Assembly: GCF_001625215.2 (NCBI RefSeq)
Contig: NC_030383.2
Span: 570,779-634,778 of the forward strand
Length of the DNA: 64,000 bases
Reading direction: 5' to 3'
Origin: Daucus carota subsp. sativus
Taxonomy: Eukaryota; Streptophyta; Magnoliopsida; Apiales; Apiaceae
Each line of letters begins with the position of its first letter. Position 1 is the first letter of the stretch. The translations under genes were made by a program, and so were the position numbers. Below the pieces are notes generated by a model. The model was not told the DNA's origin. It did not search any database and saw only the letters and a program-made list of their open reading frames with translations. This document shows, one piece after another, positions 39,171 to 51,500 of the stretch.

Positions 39171-42100
39171 TCCTCTTTTACGTACAAAACAAACTTCATC
39201 CCACGTATAAAAATATAGTATCCTATTAATTGAAACCGTAATTCGATCACCACTTTCCACTGACATGTCCTTTGCCCTTATGTATTTTACTGTTGACCGT
39301 AGTTCATCTCCATTATTCGCTGCTACATCAATGTCGACATCCTTTCTAGTAGCCTTTGTTTTATTGGTAATAAGGGCACTAAAGTTAGATTCATCGCATC
39401 TCTCTTGGCATTTATAGACAACCCAGAATGCAATACCTAAGAAGTTGTCTCCCAAGGCTGGTGAGATCTGAAAAGAGAGTTTGCACTCACTGCTTGTATA
39501 ATCAAACCATTCTGGAATCATCTTGTTTGGTAGATTAGCTCTAAATGAAAACCATCGTCTTCCCTGTAACATTAAAAGATGGTGAATATATTTATAGATG
39601 TATGGTTGTGTGTAATTAACAGAGATATCGTTAGAGACACCAACAAAACCTGAAGGGTACTCTCTTTCAAACTGATTGATTTCAGGTTGCTGCACTTAAC
39701 AAAACTTAGCTCTTCTAATTCCTTCAACATTGACAGATCTGGTACTTCTTGCAGCTTTGTGCATCCATCTACCTTGAGTGATTGAAGATGAGGAGGAAGT
39801 GGAGGGAGAGATCGAAGGCTGATGCATGCACTTATAATCACTCTCAATAAGCATTTTAATCTGGATAAATCGGGTAGCTGTTCCAATGTCGCATTGTCAT
39901 ATACCCGCAACTGTTGTAGACTCAGAGGAAATTCGTAAAATGAGGGCCCACACCCTGAATGGTTACGCAATATAAGACCATGTAGGTTAGACAGCTTAAG
40001 AAGACTCAACGGCTCCGTTGAAAAACTCTGGCTCTCATCAGTGATGCTTAGCTCCTTCAAAGAAGGGATACTTTGAATCGTAGGTAGCCATAACCTTATA
40101 TTACAACATAGGTCTAGACTTTCCAATCTCGTACTCTTCAGCCTCTCAGGCAAATCAATTATTTCTCCATACGATGTGGGAAAGTGTAAACTAGAAAGTG
40201 ACCGGGCAGATATCTAAGATTACGACACGCACTCAAGTTCAACACTTGTAAGCTACTCAGTTCACCAATAGAATCTGGTAATTCGTTAATTTCTTCACAG
40301 CCGGCATAAAGACGTTCTAAGGATTGCATCTTCCCCAATTCCTCAGGCAATCGCTTCAGCTTATGGCTGCCTCCCAGATTGAGTTCTTTGAGGAACATCA
40401 GCTTACATATGCTATCTGGAAGAGCAGTTAGGTTTTTGCACCAAAACAAATTCAGATGGACTAAATTAATAAGCTCTCCGAATGAATCTGGCAATTGTTC
40501 AATTCCACTCCAACGTGCATGAAACGTTATTAAGCCTTGCATATTACCTATTCGCTCTGGCAACCGTTTCAGATTGTAGCAACACTCCAGTTTTAAATGG
40601 TTCAAACGAGTCAATTGCGTGATAGTCTCGGGCAACTGATTCAGATTGACACAATGACTTAAATTAAATAGTCTCAATAGAGTCAACTGGCCAATTGACT
40701 CCGGCAATTCTCTCAACAGGCGGCAGCTACCCATATCTAAATGACCCAATTTACTCAACTGGCTAATAGTTGAGGGTACTTTAGATAGGTTTTGACAACC
40801 TTGCAGCAATAACCTCTCAAGCACTTTCAATTCACTCAAGTTAGGGATGCTTTTTAGCTTTGAGTAACTCATATTTAGACTCTTCAAGCTAGCAGGTGGC
40901 TGTTTGAAACATAATACAAGTCAACACAAAAAGCATATTTTCAATCAAAAACTTCTTTATAATTTAATTCTAAGATTTTATAAAAGTTTTGAATATTAGT
41001 AATTTCTAAGCTGGCCCTACTTTAATATTTTATAATCCTTTTATATATCTAAATTAATGATTAAATATATATATTTAATAAAATTATAACAAAATTTAAT
41101 TATAATTTTTAATATATGTCGGAGGCTCTTCTATTTGATATATTCAAATGTATAAATTATTAAAATATATAAAATACTTTTAAATAAATTCGTACATCAT
41201 ATAAATTATTACGATAAACATACATTTTTAAAAATATTCATATATGACGTGGGTTATAAATTAGCAGGAGATAAAAATATGTTTAGGATAGGATATATAA
41301 GTACTAAAAACTGTTTCACTTTTGGTATTAAGTGTTGTAGTTTATATTCGGTGCTATGCTATTTTGATTCTAAAACAAATTTAAATAGTTTTTCCAATAG
41401 ATGATTTTATGTTAAAATAGATTTTAATAATAAAAAAGTTTAAAACATATATTTAATTTGGAATTTTTATTTGAAATTAAATAGTCTCATTAGACATATT
41501 TTTTTTATCTAAAAAAACTCTCATCAGTCCAAATATCAACAGACTAATTGCAATTTTTAAATATTTCAAATTTAATAATATAATTTTAACATTAAAATTG
41601 ATTTAAAATATTAAAGATATATTTAAGTTAAAATGTTTGAATATATTTTAATTAAAATTGAGTTTACCCACCAAAATATATATTATTAATAAAAAACGCT
41701 ATTCAATAATTAATACAAATACCGACAAGCCCACCAAAATTTTTAATATTTCGAATTTATTAATATAATACGAAAAATTTAAAATTTATATATTACATTT
41801 ACTACTTAGTTTGTATATAATACTCTCCATATAACTTCTTTGAAAATTCTAAATTAACAATGATGAAACTTCCCATTTAACTTTTTTACAAATTCCAAAA
41901 ATATAATTGTTTGATGTTTATTAAATTCTTCACCATTTTAAGTGGCATACTAACATAACATCATGTCATGGCTACAATTAAAACAAAGAATAACTTATCA
42001 TGATCTTACTTGCTTGGCATCATTAGTTTTGGCATAAAATGATGATACAATAATTATTTAATATTATTTTGTTCCACATTTTCACAATCTAAAGTTAGAC

Positions 42101-45100
42101 TAAAATTTATTTGACATATGAATAATAGATAATACATGTCAATTTAAATGTTTAATAAAAATATGTATATCAAATTTCATACCTTCCATGATGAATCAAG
42201 TCGATTGTATGACATGTCAAGACAGACAAGTCTTTGTGAACGAAATTTCGCATTAACACTTGTCCATGGGGAATGGGACCACCGCATGTACCTCAACTCC
42301 GGACATGAATTTTTCAAATCTCCCGAGAGGATGTTATGTGGATCAATTATTTCAAGTAATCTCAACTTGCACAGCTTTCTAAATATTTTGGTAGTCAATT
42401 GTCTTGCTTTGGATCTGGTTAAGTCGAGTAACAGAAGTTCGATATGATCTGCTCCCTGATAAGGCAAAAATATGATAAAAACTAGCATTAGACTTTTTTT
42501 GTTAGATGCTTGGCAGCAGACAAGCCTTTGATGTATTTAAATAATAATATTACTGGTTCAATATTAGCACGATCGATATGCATATGCATAAATTAGAATG
42601 TAGTCATGGTTTTCATTTAAATTTGGTCTTTGCCCTTGGGTCAGTGATTACCTCTAGATTTTGCAACCGCTCGCATGCATTCTCTTGATACAAGCGCAAG
42701 TATCTGCCATTCCCTTGATTAAATTCTTTGCGAGCAACTTTCCTTCCCATGTCTTGGATAAGATTATGCATCTGTAATCTGTTACACTCATCAACTGTGA
42801 TTAGACATCTCTCTTCTAGAACTGGTATTCCAAGGTCAGGATAAAAATCACAGGATTTAAATGCATAAACAGCATCGTCTTTGTCATTTCCAACAAAGAA
42901 GAAGACAATATCTAGGAAAATTGCTTTCTCCGTCTCATCCAATTCATCATAGCTTAGTTGAAGGATTTCTTGTATCTGGTCCATTGGAATTTTCTGAACC
43001 TTGATAAGCATAGCTTCCCAAAATGACACATGATTTCTACCACGCAAAGATGAGCCTAACATCTTTAGAGCCAAGGGAAGACCTCCTGCATAAGTTACAA
43101 ACTCTGCGGAGAGCTCTCTAAACATCTCAGGTGGCATCGATTTCCTAAAGGTGTGATAGCTAAAGAGCTCTAATGAATCATTTTGTCCCAATTTTTTCAC
43201 CGTGTATATATCTACTTCTGGAATATCTTCCTTCAGTTGATTTAGCAAATTTGCATCTCTTGTCGTAAAAATAATCCTACTTCCTGGAGAAGCCAGGTTG
43301 CAGAGCTTTATCTGCAGATCGGAAGGGATTGACTGGTCCAAATCATCCAGAACAATGAGAGCTTTATTAAAACAAAGAATTTCTTTTAATAGTCTTATTC
43401 CACTTCCAACATCAGTGACCTTGAAATCGTTCTTTCTGAGAAGCTTAACCAAGAGCTGCTCAAGTAGCCAAACTAGAGGATCAGCCCCTTGTGACTTTTG
43501 TTTAACATTTTCAATAAAGCAACTGATAACGAACTTGTTGAAATAATTGTTGTAGAAAGCTTTTGCAATTGTGGTTTTTCCAATGCCGCCCATCCCACAT
43601 ATTCCAATAACGCGGACCTCGTTCAACTCCATTTGTAGTTTCTTATATATCTCTTCTATAACAGAATCTACCCCAAACAGATGTTCCTCGCCATGTACTT
43701 TCATGGATGCTTGCAGTAGTGCCACATTCATAATTTTTTGAACGACATCTGCTTCATTTCTGTTAATTATAGTTTATTATCAAAGCAGCGGAAGTGGCTG
43801 TTTCAGTAAGCAATATATATTAGGCTTAAAACTTCTAAAAGATACCACAATAGTCGTGACATGTAGTATCAAAGATTAAGTTTATACTTTATGTGAGAAA
43901 TAATAACATTCGATGCAAAAAATTTGTACATTCTTTGAATTGTACAAATCCTAACAAACAAAACTTTAAGGCTTTCCTGACAAACAAAAAAAAAAAACTC
44001 CAAGGCATAAATATTTGCATATGGATATTGACTAAAAAGTGCATTCAAAACATCCGCAAACAAAATAAAAAAGATATAACAATTTCAAGGTAACATAAAT
44101 AAAATATAAAACAAAACTTGTGCTAAAAGCCCTATTCTCCTAAAAAATCTTTCTGTCTCTTCCTTCTTTTCCTAGCCGCTGCGGGGCTTCCTCCAACTTC
44201 AAAGATAAACTCTAACCCAACAAATACCTATATGTTATGTGTATGTAGATGGATAGTGGATTCTATTAACCTCTATATATGAGCTAGTATGTCTTTTTTT
44301 TGTTTAATTATGTTTTTCTGTCAGTTTACATGTCAGCTAACGAGATTTTAAAGTTAACTACCACGTCAGCAAGATTCTGACGGCGCAGAATCTTTTTAAC
44401 GGAATTAGGACTCGGTCCAAAAAAATGAAAGTTAAAGAACCCGATTTGCCGAATCTTTTGTTGAGGGACCTATTACATAAAACCAGAATAGTTCAGGACA
44501 TCATTTAATTTCCCCTCAAATTAATTCCTATTAAGAAACAATTTCAAGGTGCAAGTATTAGAACTTTTAATTTTTCAACAATCATAATATATGTTTTTGA
44601 AGGAGGACTTAATTTTATTGTAAACTATATTTAAGCAATCATAATGTAAGATAATACAATCTCAACAAATAGAGTGACTTACTCATTTGCATGTTTTTGC
44701 AGATGGTGTCCTTTTATCCGTCCAACTGCAGCAAGAGCAGTTTCCCACTTCTGTACCATTTCAACAGAGCCAGCGTTCTTTTGACTACGCAGACCTTCCA
44801 TAAATCCCTTCCTCCGGTGTCGAACATCTGATGGATCAACATAGTAAAATACAGGAACGACCACCAGACCTTTGGTTCTCTGGCAACTAATGATCTCTAC
44901 GAGCTCCTTAAGGCACCATTTAGAATATGCGAAATTCTCCGAAAGAACAACCACGCACATCTTTGAACCATGAATTGCGTTAAAGAGTCCTGCTGAAATC
45001 TCTTCACCCGTCCGGAGTTCAGGCTCATCCATGAAGGTTCTGACTCCTGCATCATGTAGAGCTTTGTAGAGATGAGCCGTGAAGCTTCCCCGAGTGTCTC

Positions 45101-45305
45101 CACCATGAAAGCTTAGAAACACATCCCAGCTGCCAGGTGGGGATGAAGAAGTGGAAGAAGGCGCAGCAAATGGATTACTTGGGGGATCCACACAAGGTCT
45201 GTCCCTAGTTAAAATTGAACGGATGATGATAGTGATTATGGTGAGTATAACGAGTACAGGCAGAACCCAAATTAAAACTACTAGCCAATGATTGTAGTGC
45301 TCCAT
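39096..45305 (-). pseudogene. TNL2: TIR-NBS-LRR gene with LRR frameshift
   Basis: The layout copies TNL1: exons 45305-44683 (TIR), 43759-42652 (NBS), 42455-42183 (linker), 40899-39650 (LRR) and 39563-39096 (C-JID). The first three exons are open, with an N-terminal anchor (WLVVLIWVLPVLVILTIITI), TIR start WDVFLSFHGGDTRGSF with KWCLKEL, P-loop GMGGIGKTT, ALIVLDDLDQ, GLPLALKMLG and MHN at the MHD site. In the LRR exon, 19 bp present in TNL1 and TNL4 are missing at about 40202, with GT microhomology at the junction. The exon is 1250 bp against 1269 in TNL1, exactly the difference. Translation shifts after NLRYLP and stops at 40159, leaving about half the LRR and no C-JID. A shortened TIR-NBS-partial-LRR product is still possible. 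The ATG at 45305 was chosen to match TNL1; in-frame codons upstream reach 45413. Confidence 0.93.
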
Positions 45306-45878
45306 AGCAATAGCAGAAATCGAACGAGTAATACTGAGAATGAACTGAACCATGCTAGCTAAATAATGATATTGTGAAGTCAACTTGCAGTCTATTTTAG
45401 AACTGCAGTACATTATGGATTAGGTGCTTGTTAAAGATTCTTAATTAATTTAAGCTGCCAAGTTGAAAGAGAAAACAAACACAGACGACATAAACATATG
45501 GCAGTTTAATAATCTTGTAAGCATAAAATATTCAAATAGCTTATGCAAAAACAAACACATTAGATAATACTATCTGTCTGAGGAAACTAATTACAAGAAA
45601 CTAACAACATGTGGATCCATAGACGCTTCTGCTGCACTCAAGTGTTTGTCAAAATGCTTCAATGAAGTTACGTAGATCTATTAATGAGGAGAGATAGCCT
45701 ACCTTCGGCCCTACCGCTGTGGGTTGAGTCGGCCATGTCTTCTCCTTTCCAGTCGAGCTATTTCATTCCTCTTCTAGGAAGATTGGGCGTGCTTCAGTCG
45801 TGTGCTGTTTTGAGTTGCTCAAAGTATAATAGAGTGCTTTCTCCATCTCAAGAGCTAATTGAGTTTGGGCACTTTAAT
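45306..45878. other. TNL2 upstream region, no gene seen
   Basis: This is the promoter side of TNL2. A plus frame at 45684-45917 runs into an inverted-repeat element and has no recognised motif. Confidence 0.55.
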
Positions 45879-46184
45879 TTAATGTTGTGTTTGGTTGGGG
45901 AGAATGAAATGGAATGAAATGAGTAAAAAATACTTTGAAACTAATAGAGATAGAAGAAAATTTTGAAAAAATTTGAAAGAGTGCAAAATTGCTATGATGA
46001 GATTTGAGAAGAAATTGAGCATGAGAGATAATGGAGCATTCCATCTCAAATGGAAGGGATGATATCTATGATGTAGAGAATGGAATGGAGGAAGGAATGA
46101 AATTTCTTCAAAATCATCCCTGATATAGTTATTTTTCATTTCATTCCTTCCGGAATCATTCACCCCAACCAAACACAACATTAA
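45879..46184. mobile_element. Foldback MITE flanked by TTAA, nested in an older MITE
   Basis: The arms TGTTGTGTTTGGTTGGGG and CCCCAACCAAACACAACA are perfect inverses, each bordered outside by TTAA (45879-45882, 46181-46184). Outside them, GGGCACTTTAA on the left and AGTGCATTGACCG on the right together match the inverse of the arm at about 46305-46345 (GCGGTCAATGGACTTTAAAG then GTGCGTGCCCG). The element therefore appears inserted into an older inverted-repeat element that ends GGAGGGAG at 46369 with TA following. Confidence 0.75.
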
Positions 46185-46392
46185 AGTGCATTGACCGACT
46201 AGTTTCGATATTTATTTTCTTAATTTTTTTTTTGTAAATGAAAATTTCATATTTGAATTTTTATTTGCAAAAATAAAATTTTAAAAATATGTAACGTGGC
46301 TATGCGGTCAATGGACTTTAAAGTGCGTGCCCGAAATCAACGAGTTCATCTAATTTGGGAAGGAGGGAGTAATAATTTATGAGTTATTTAAA

Positions 46393-47557
46393 GGGAAAAT
46401 AAATTTTTTTGCCACTGAACTTATTGTGTTTTTAGAAACTTGCCACCCAACTAAATTTTTTTTCCTTTCATTCACTAATGTTAGGTTTGGATTTTGTTTT
46501 AGCCACCAACTTTGCTTCGGATAGCATTATGATAATTTCTTTGTAGCATCATTAATACACAGTGATAATATGTAATATTTTGATGATGTGTCGTATGTTT
46601 ATTTCTTTGTATATAGCAATAATAATATAAAATGAGTCGATGAAAAATTAAAATAAGGAAAATTCATAACTAGAAATCTAAAAATTCAATAAATCATGAA
46701 TATGAAATCAATGACTTCAAACAATTCACCCTGATAAAATAAAGTGTAATTGAGTGATATAATGTATCATCTTTCGCTATTAAAGTTTCAATCGATTAGC
46801 TCAGTCTAAGACCTCTCTTAAACTTATCTTCATAAATTTTAATAACTTTATCTTATTACAATTTTCAAGATAAATAAATAAATATGAAAACTTAATTTTT
46901 GATGATTGTCCTCTATGATGCATCATTTTATGTTATTATTACCCCATATGTCCCTCTCATTAGTTTACAATTTTTTCTACTGCTTAGTACGTATTTTAAT
47001 ACTATTATAAGACATATTTTCATAATTTTTTTTGTGATTTTTTTGTGTGTGTAAAAATTCAAACGCTGAAATTTTATTCGGAAGGAAAAAATAAAATTAT
47101 TTATGAATTACATCTTTTAAAAGTCATAATATGCGTGTAAGATTCTTATCACCCAAGGTAAACGACCTTGGGGACATAAAAAGTACTATATATAAACATA
47201 CAGACATATATCAAATCATTAAAATATTACAGACTACCACTATATATTAATAATGCTACACAAAATTAATGTAATGTTAATAATCAAATCTGAACATAAC
47301 TTCAGTGACAAAAAAACTGAAACTAACATCAGTGAGTAAAATAAAAAAAATATATAGTTGAGTGGTTAGTTTCTAACAACGCAATAAGTTTAATGACAAA
47401 AAAAATTATCATAATGCAGGTAATCAAATCCGAACCTAAGTTGGTGGCTAAAACAAAATCCAAACCTAACATTAGTGAGTAGAAGGAAAAAAAAATTAGT
47501 TGAGTGGCAAGTTTCTAAAAACACTATAAGTTGAGTGGCAAAAAAATCTATTTTCCC
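46393..47557. mobile_element. Non-autonomous Mutator-like element, relative of 25464-29148
   Basis: A perfect 9-bp duplication TTATTTAAA flanks it (46384-46392, 47558-47566). The ends are GGGAAAATA and TATTTTCCC. The inverted arms run more than 120 bp (left TTTTTTGCCACTGAACTTAT, right ATAAGTTGAGTGGCAAAAAA). The terminal pattern (GGGAAAAT, then a CACTCAACT-like block, then TTTCTAAA) matches the larger element at 25464-29148. It also has an inner diverged copy of the right arm (about 47270-47410). It has no coding capacity. Confidence 0.92.
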
Positions 47558-47566
47558 TTATTTAAA

Positions 47567-48510
47567 ATATAATTTAAAGAATAATAGTATCTATCTGAAT
47601 GATTTTGGCTTATTAATAATTTATATATTATTAAAAAATTAATAATAAAAATATAATAATTTATAAACAATTAATAATAATCATTCGAAAAATATACCTG
47701 AACTAACTTTGAATTTTAAGTCTGTTTCTTATATATTTATTTTAATTAGTTTTTAACTTATTATGTGAACACACATTCTTTAACTTAAAATTAGAAATAA
47801 CCTTAAACAATAGTTTGTGCTCAGTAATCTTCTGGACAAAATATGACAAAGTTGAAAGAAAACAACACAAAAGACAAAGCACGCCCTGAAAATGCCAAGC
47901 AGATTAAAAAATAACTTCTGTAAATTACAACCAAATTTACATCAATACTGTCTATACAATTTCCCCAAACTTGCTTGCTTCAGCAAATCTACCTCGAAAC
48001 AGACAACCAAGACTTGATTAATTGATTCATGTCGCTGTAAAATTGCATGAAAGTCTCTGTTCATTTGATATTAAACAATAACTTCATCATCACATTTGAA
48101 CTTCTTCACAAACTTCATTCATGTCATCATTAAACTACATGTAATTAAGTTTCTGTTCTTTTAATATAAAACTACGTCCCTGTTGTCGCATTTAGATTTC
48201 ATGGAAACTTCATTCACCAAACTTATTGATACGAAACTTCTTCATTCAACTATTATTAGTGGAAGCACCGGTATAAAACAACCAACTTGCGCATATTAGC
48301 ACCAGAACCAGAAACTCTGTCTGGTTCTGCAGAGATAAAATATATGCAGAGATAATCTTGAACTACCCCTCAGACTTAAAGATTCTAACTTCATAGCTTT
48401 TAAAATAAATTACATTTTGAGACACAATCTTAAAAAAAAGATAAGATATTAATGGAGAGTGTAAGGAGTGTTCTTGTAACATCAGCACCTTCATTTTAAT
48501 GCTTTCCATA
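47567..48510. other. TNL3 3' flank, no gene seen
   Basis: The sequence is AT-rich. Short direct repeats occur (for example ACTTCATTCA-like phrases at 48110-48250). No coding frame of note. Confidence 0.55.
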
Positions 48511-51500
48511 TTACTTAAAAGCACTCTTCCTTTTTCTTTTCTTTGAGACAATTTTCTTCTTGAGGAGTGTTTTCTGTAACACATGAGCACCGCACATCTC
48601 CACGTTCACTTCTCCACACACCTCTTCATCATCACTGTCTGAACAATATACATGTGAAGATAAACTTTCAAACGAAACCTTAATTCTGTCTCCACTTCTC
48701 ACCAGAATATCATCTCCGCTAATGCATTTTACTAGCGACTGTACTTCACCCACTCTTTTAGCGGTTTGTGCGTACATGTCATATTCCTCTTCACTGCCCT
48801 CTGTCATATTGGTTATAACAGCTCTTATCCATAAATCAAACATTGCGGTTTTGCATGTATAAACAACCCAGAGAGCAACACCTAGGAAGTCGTCTCCCAA
48901 AACCCGTGGGATATCTAAATAGACAGTAGTGCCACAGCTTTTAAAACTAAACCATTCTGCAATCTCCCTGTTTGGTAGATGAGCTTCAAATGAAGAGAAC
49001 TCGTCTAAACCTACCTGTAATGTTAAAAAAAATTGTGAACAGAGTTATTTTAGTAATGACTTGACTGAGAGAGAAAGAGGGAGGGGGAGAGGGAGGGAGA
49101 GAGGGAGGGAGGGAGGGAGAGACCTGAAGAGAACTTGGTTTTATAACAACTGATTGCAAATTCCTGCATCCGGTGAAAGCCAAATGTCTCAATTTCTTCA
49201 ACTTTGACAGATCTGGTAGATTTTGTAACCTTGGGCATCTAATAACTCGAATTGATTGAAGATGAGGGGAAAGAGGCAGAAGTGCTTGAAGGCTGATGCA
49301 TTTGAATATATATAATCTCTCCAACCGTTTTAAGTTGGATAAATCAGGCAGTTGTTCTAGTGAAGCATGTCCACTTATACTTAATTCTTTGACATTCAGA
49401 GGTAGTTTGGGAAAGTATGACCCCGTACTTGTAAAGTTATCCAGCGAAAGGTCTTCTAGGTTGGAAAGCTTCGAAAGGCTTAACGTTTTCCCTGAGGGAA
49501 GAATCTCCCCCTCATTAGCAAGAGATAAGCTTTTTAGAGATGTGAAACTTAGAATAATAGGTAAGCACACGCTTACATTACATCTCAGAGATAAACTTTC
49601 CAAATTCAAAATTTTCAATGCGTCGGGAAAAGTAATACCAGCCATGTCTCTTTGCCTAGCATGTAATTTGGTGAGTGATGTAAGATTGCTTATGCTATTA
49701 GGCAGATTTGTAACCTTGGTACGGTTTATTCCCAATTCTTCTAATCCACTCAGTAGCCCAATAGAATCTGGTAATTCTTCTATTGATGTCCTAGATGCTT
49801 TAAGCACTTTCAAGGACTGCATCTTCCCTAGGTTCTCAGGCAATCGCTCTAGCTTTGAACTCTCGTCCAGCTGAAGTACTTCAAGCAACTTCAGCTTCCA
49901 TATGCTATTCGGAAGAATGGTAAGGTTCTTGCAAGCAGACAAACGTAGAGACACCAAATTAGTGAGCCCTCCGATGGATTCAGGTAGTCTTTCAATCGCA
50001 GTATAACTTACATTAAGCATTTTTAAGCCAAGCATATCACCCAGTTGCTCAGGCAATCGTTCCAGATTGCTACAACCGCCCAAATTCAAATAACCCAAAT
50101 TAGTCAATTGATTGATTGGATTAGGCAATCTTTCCAGGCTGTGGCAACCACGCAAATCAAAATGGCCCAATTTAGTTAATTTTCCAATCGCCTTGGGCAA
50201 TTTTTTCAACCGCTGGCATTCACCCAGATCCAAATGACCCAACCTGGTCAACCGTCCAATTGACGGGTGGATTTTTAGCAGGTTCTTACAACCAAAAAGC
50301 AATAACTTCTCAACCAATTTTGAATCTCTGAAGTCATGGATAGTTTTCAGGTTCTTTGAGTAACTAACATCTATAGTCTTCAAGGAAACAGGAGGCTGTT
50401 ACAAACAACATATAAGTTACGATTATTTAAAAAAAGTTTTCGTGCACAATGTGAAATAATTCAACAAGTCTAATATGAATGAGAGGAAGTATTGTTAGAT
50501 TCCATACCATGTTAACTTTCCACAGTGTCTTCAATTCGCTAAATGGCATTTCAATAGAGACCAGATTTTGCGGACAGAAACTAGAAGGTAAACTTGTCCA
50601 TTGACAGTGAGACCACCGTATGCACCTTAACTCGTGAAATAAATTGTTGAATTTTCCTTCCACATCATGTGCATTAATTATTTCAAGTAATCTCAAATTA
50701 TGAAGCCTTTTGAATATCTTGGCACTTATTCGCCTCTCTCGCGACATGGTCAAGTCTAAAATTAGACTGTCGATTTTATCTCTTCCCTGATTTCATGATT
50801 CAAAAAAAAAAAAAATAATTAATACAGAATCTGCAAAGTAGATAATTAAAAAACACAGACAAATCTAAAGCTTACTGTGTTACCTTCCCTTCACAATCAT
50901 ATCGGCCAGGCCCCGTGAGTCAGAACCTTTATTGGGATATATAGCTTTTCGGATTTTTTTATTTTTATTTTTTGTTATTGTGCTAATTATAGCTAATTGA
51001 ACTTCGATGTTAACCTGTATAAATTGAGGTAAACTGAAACACACACACACACATAGCATTTGCTTTATGATTACCTCAAGATTTTCCAAAGCCTGACATG
51101 CATTCCCCTGATGCAAGTACAAGCGTCTACGCTTCCCATTTTCGGATTCTCCACGAATAACTTCCCTTCCCATGTCTTGGATAAGATTATGCATCTGCAA
51201 CTTATTATTCTCATCGATTCTTAATAGGCATCTCTCCACTAGAACTGGCAATCCAACGTCTGGAAAAAAATTACAAGATTTGAAGATATGAACAGTGTCA
51301 TCTTTGTCCTTTCCAACAAAGAAGAATACAATATCAAGAAAAATTGCCTTCTCTGTATCATCATCTAGTTCTTCGTAGCTCATTTGAAGGATTTTCTGTA
51401 TCCCCTGCTCTGGAAATTCTCGAATTTTTTCAAGTTTAGCTTTCCAGAATGCCAAATGAGTCCTGCCACGCAAAGAAGAGCCCAGCACCTTGAGAGCTAG

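Noticed and set aside
49296..49874. 192-codon plus-strand frame
   Set aside because: It is the antisense shadow of the TNL3 LRR exon; the minus strand explains the sequence fully.
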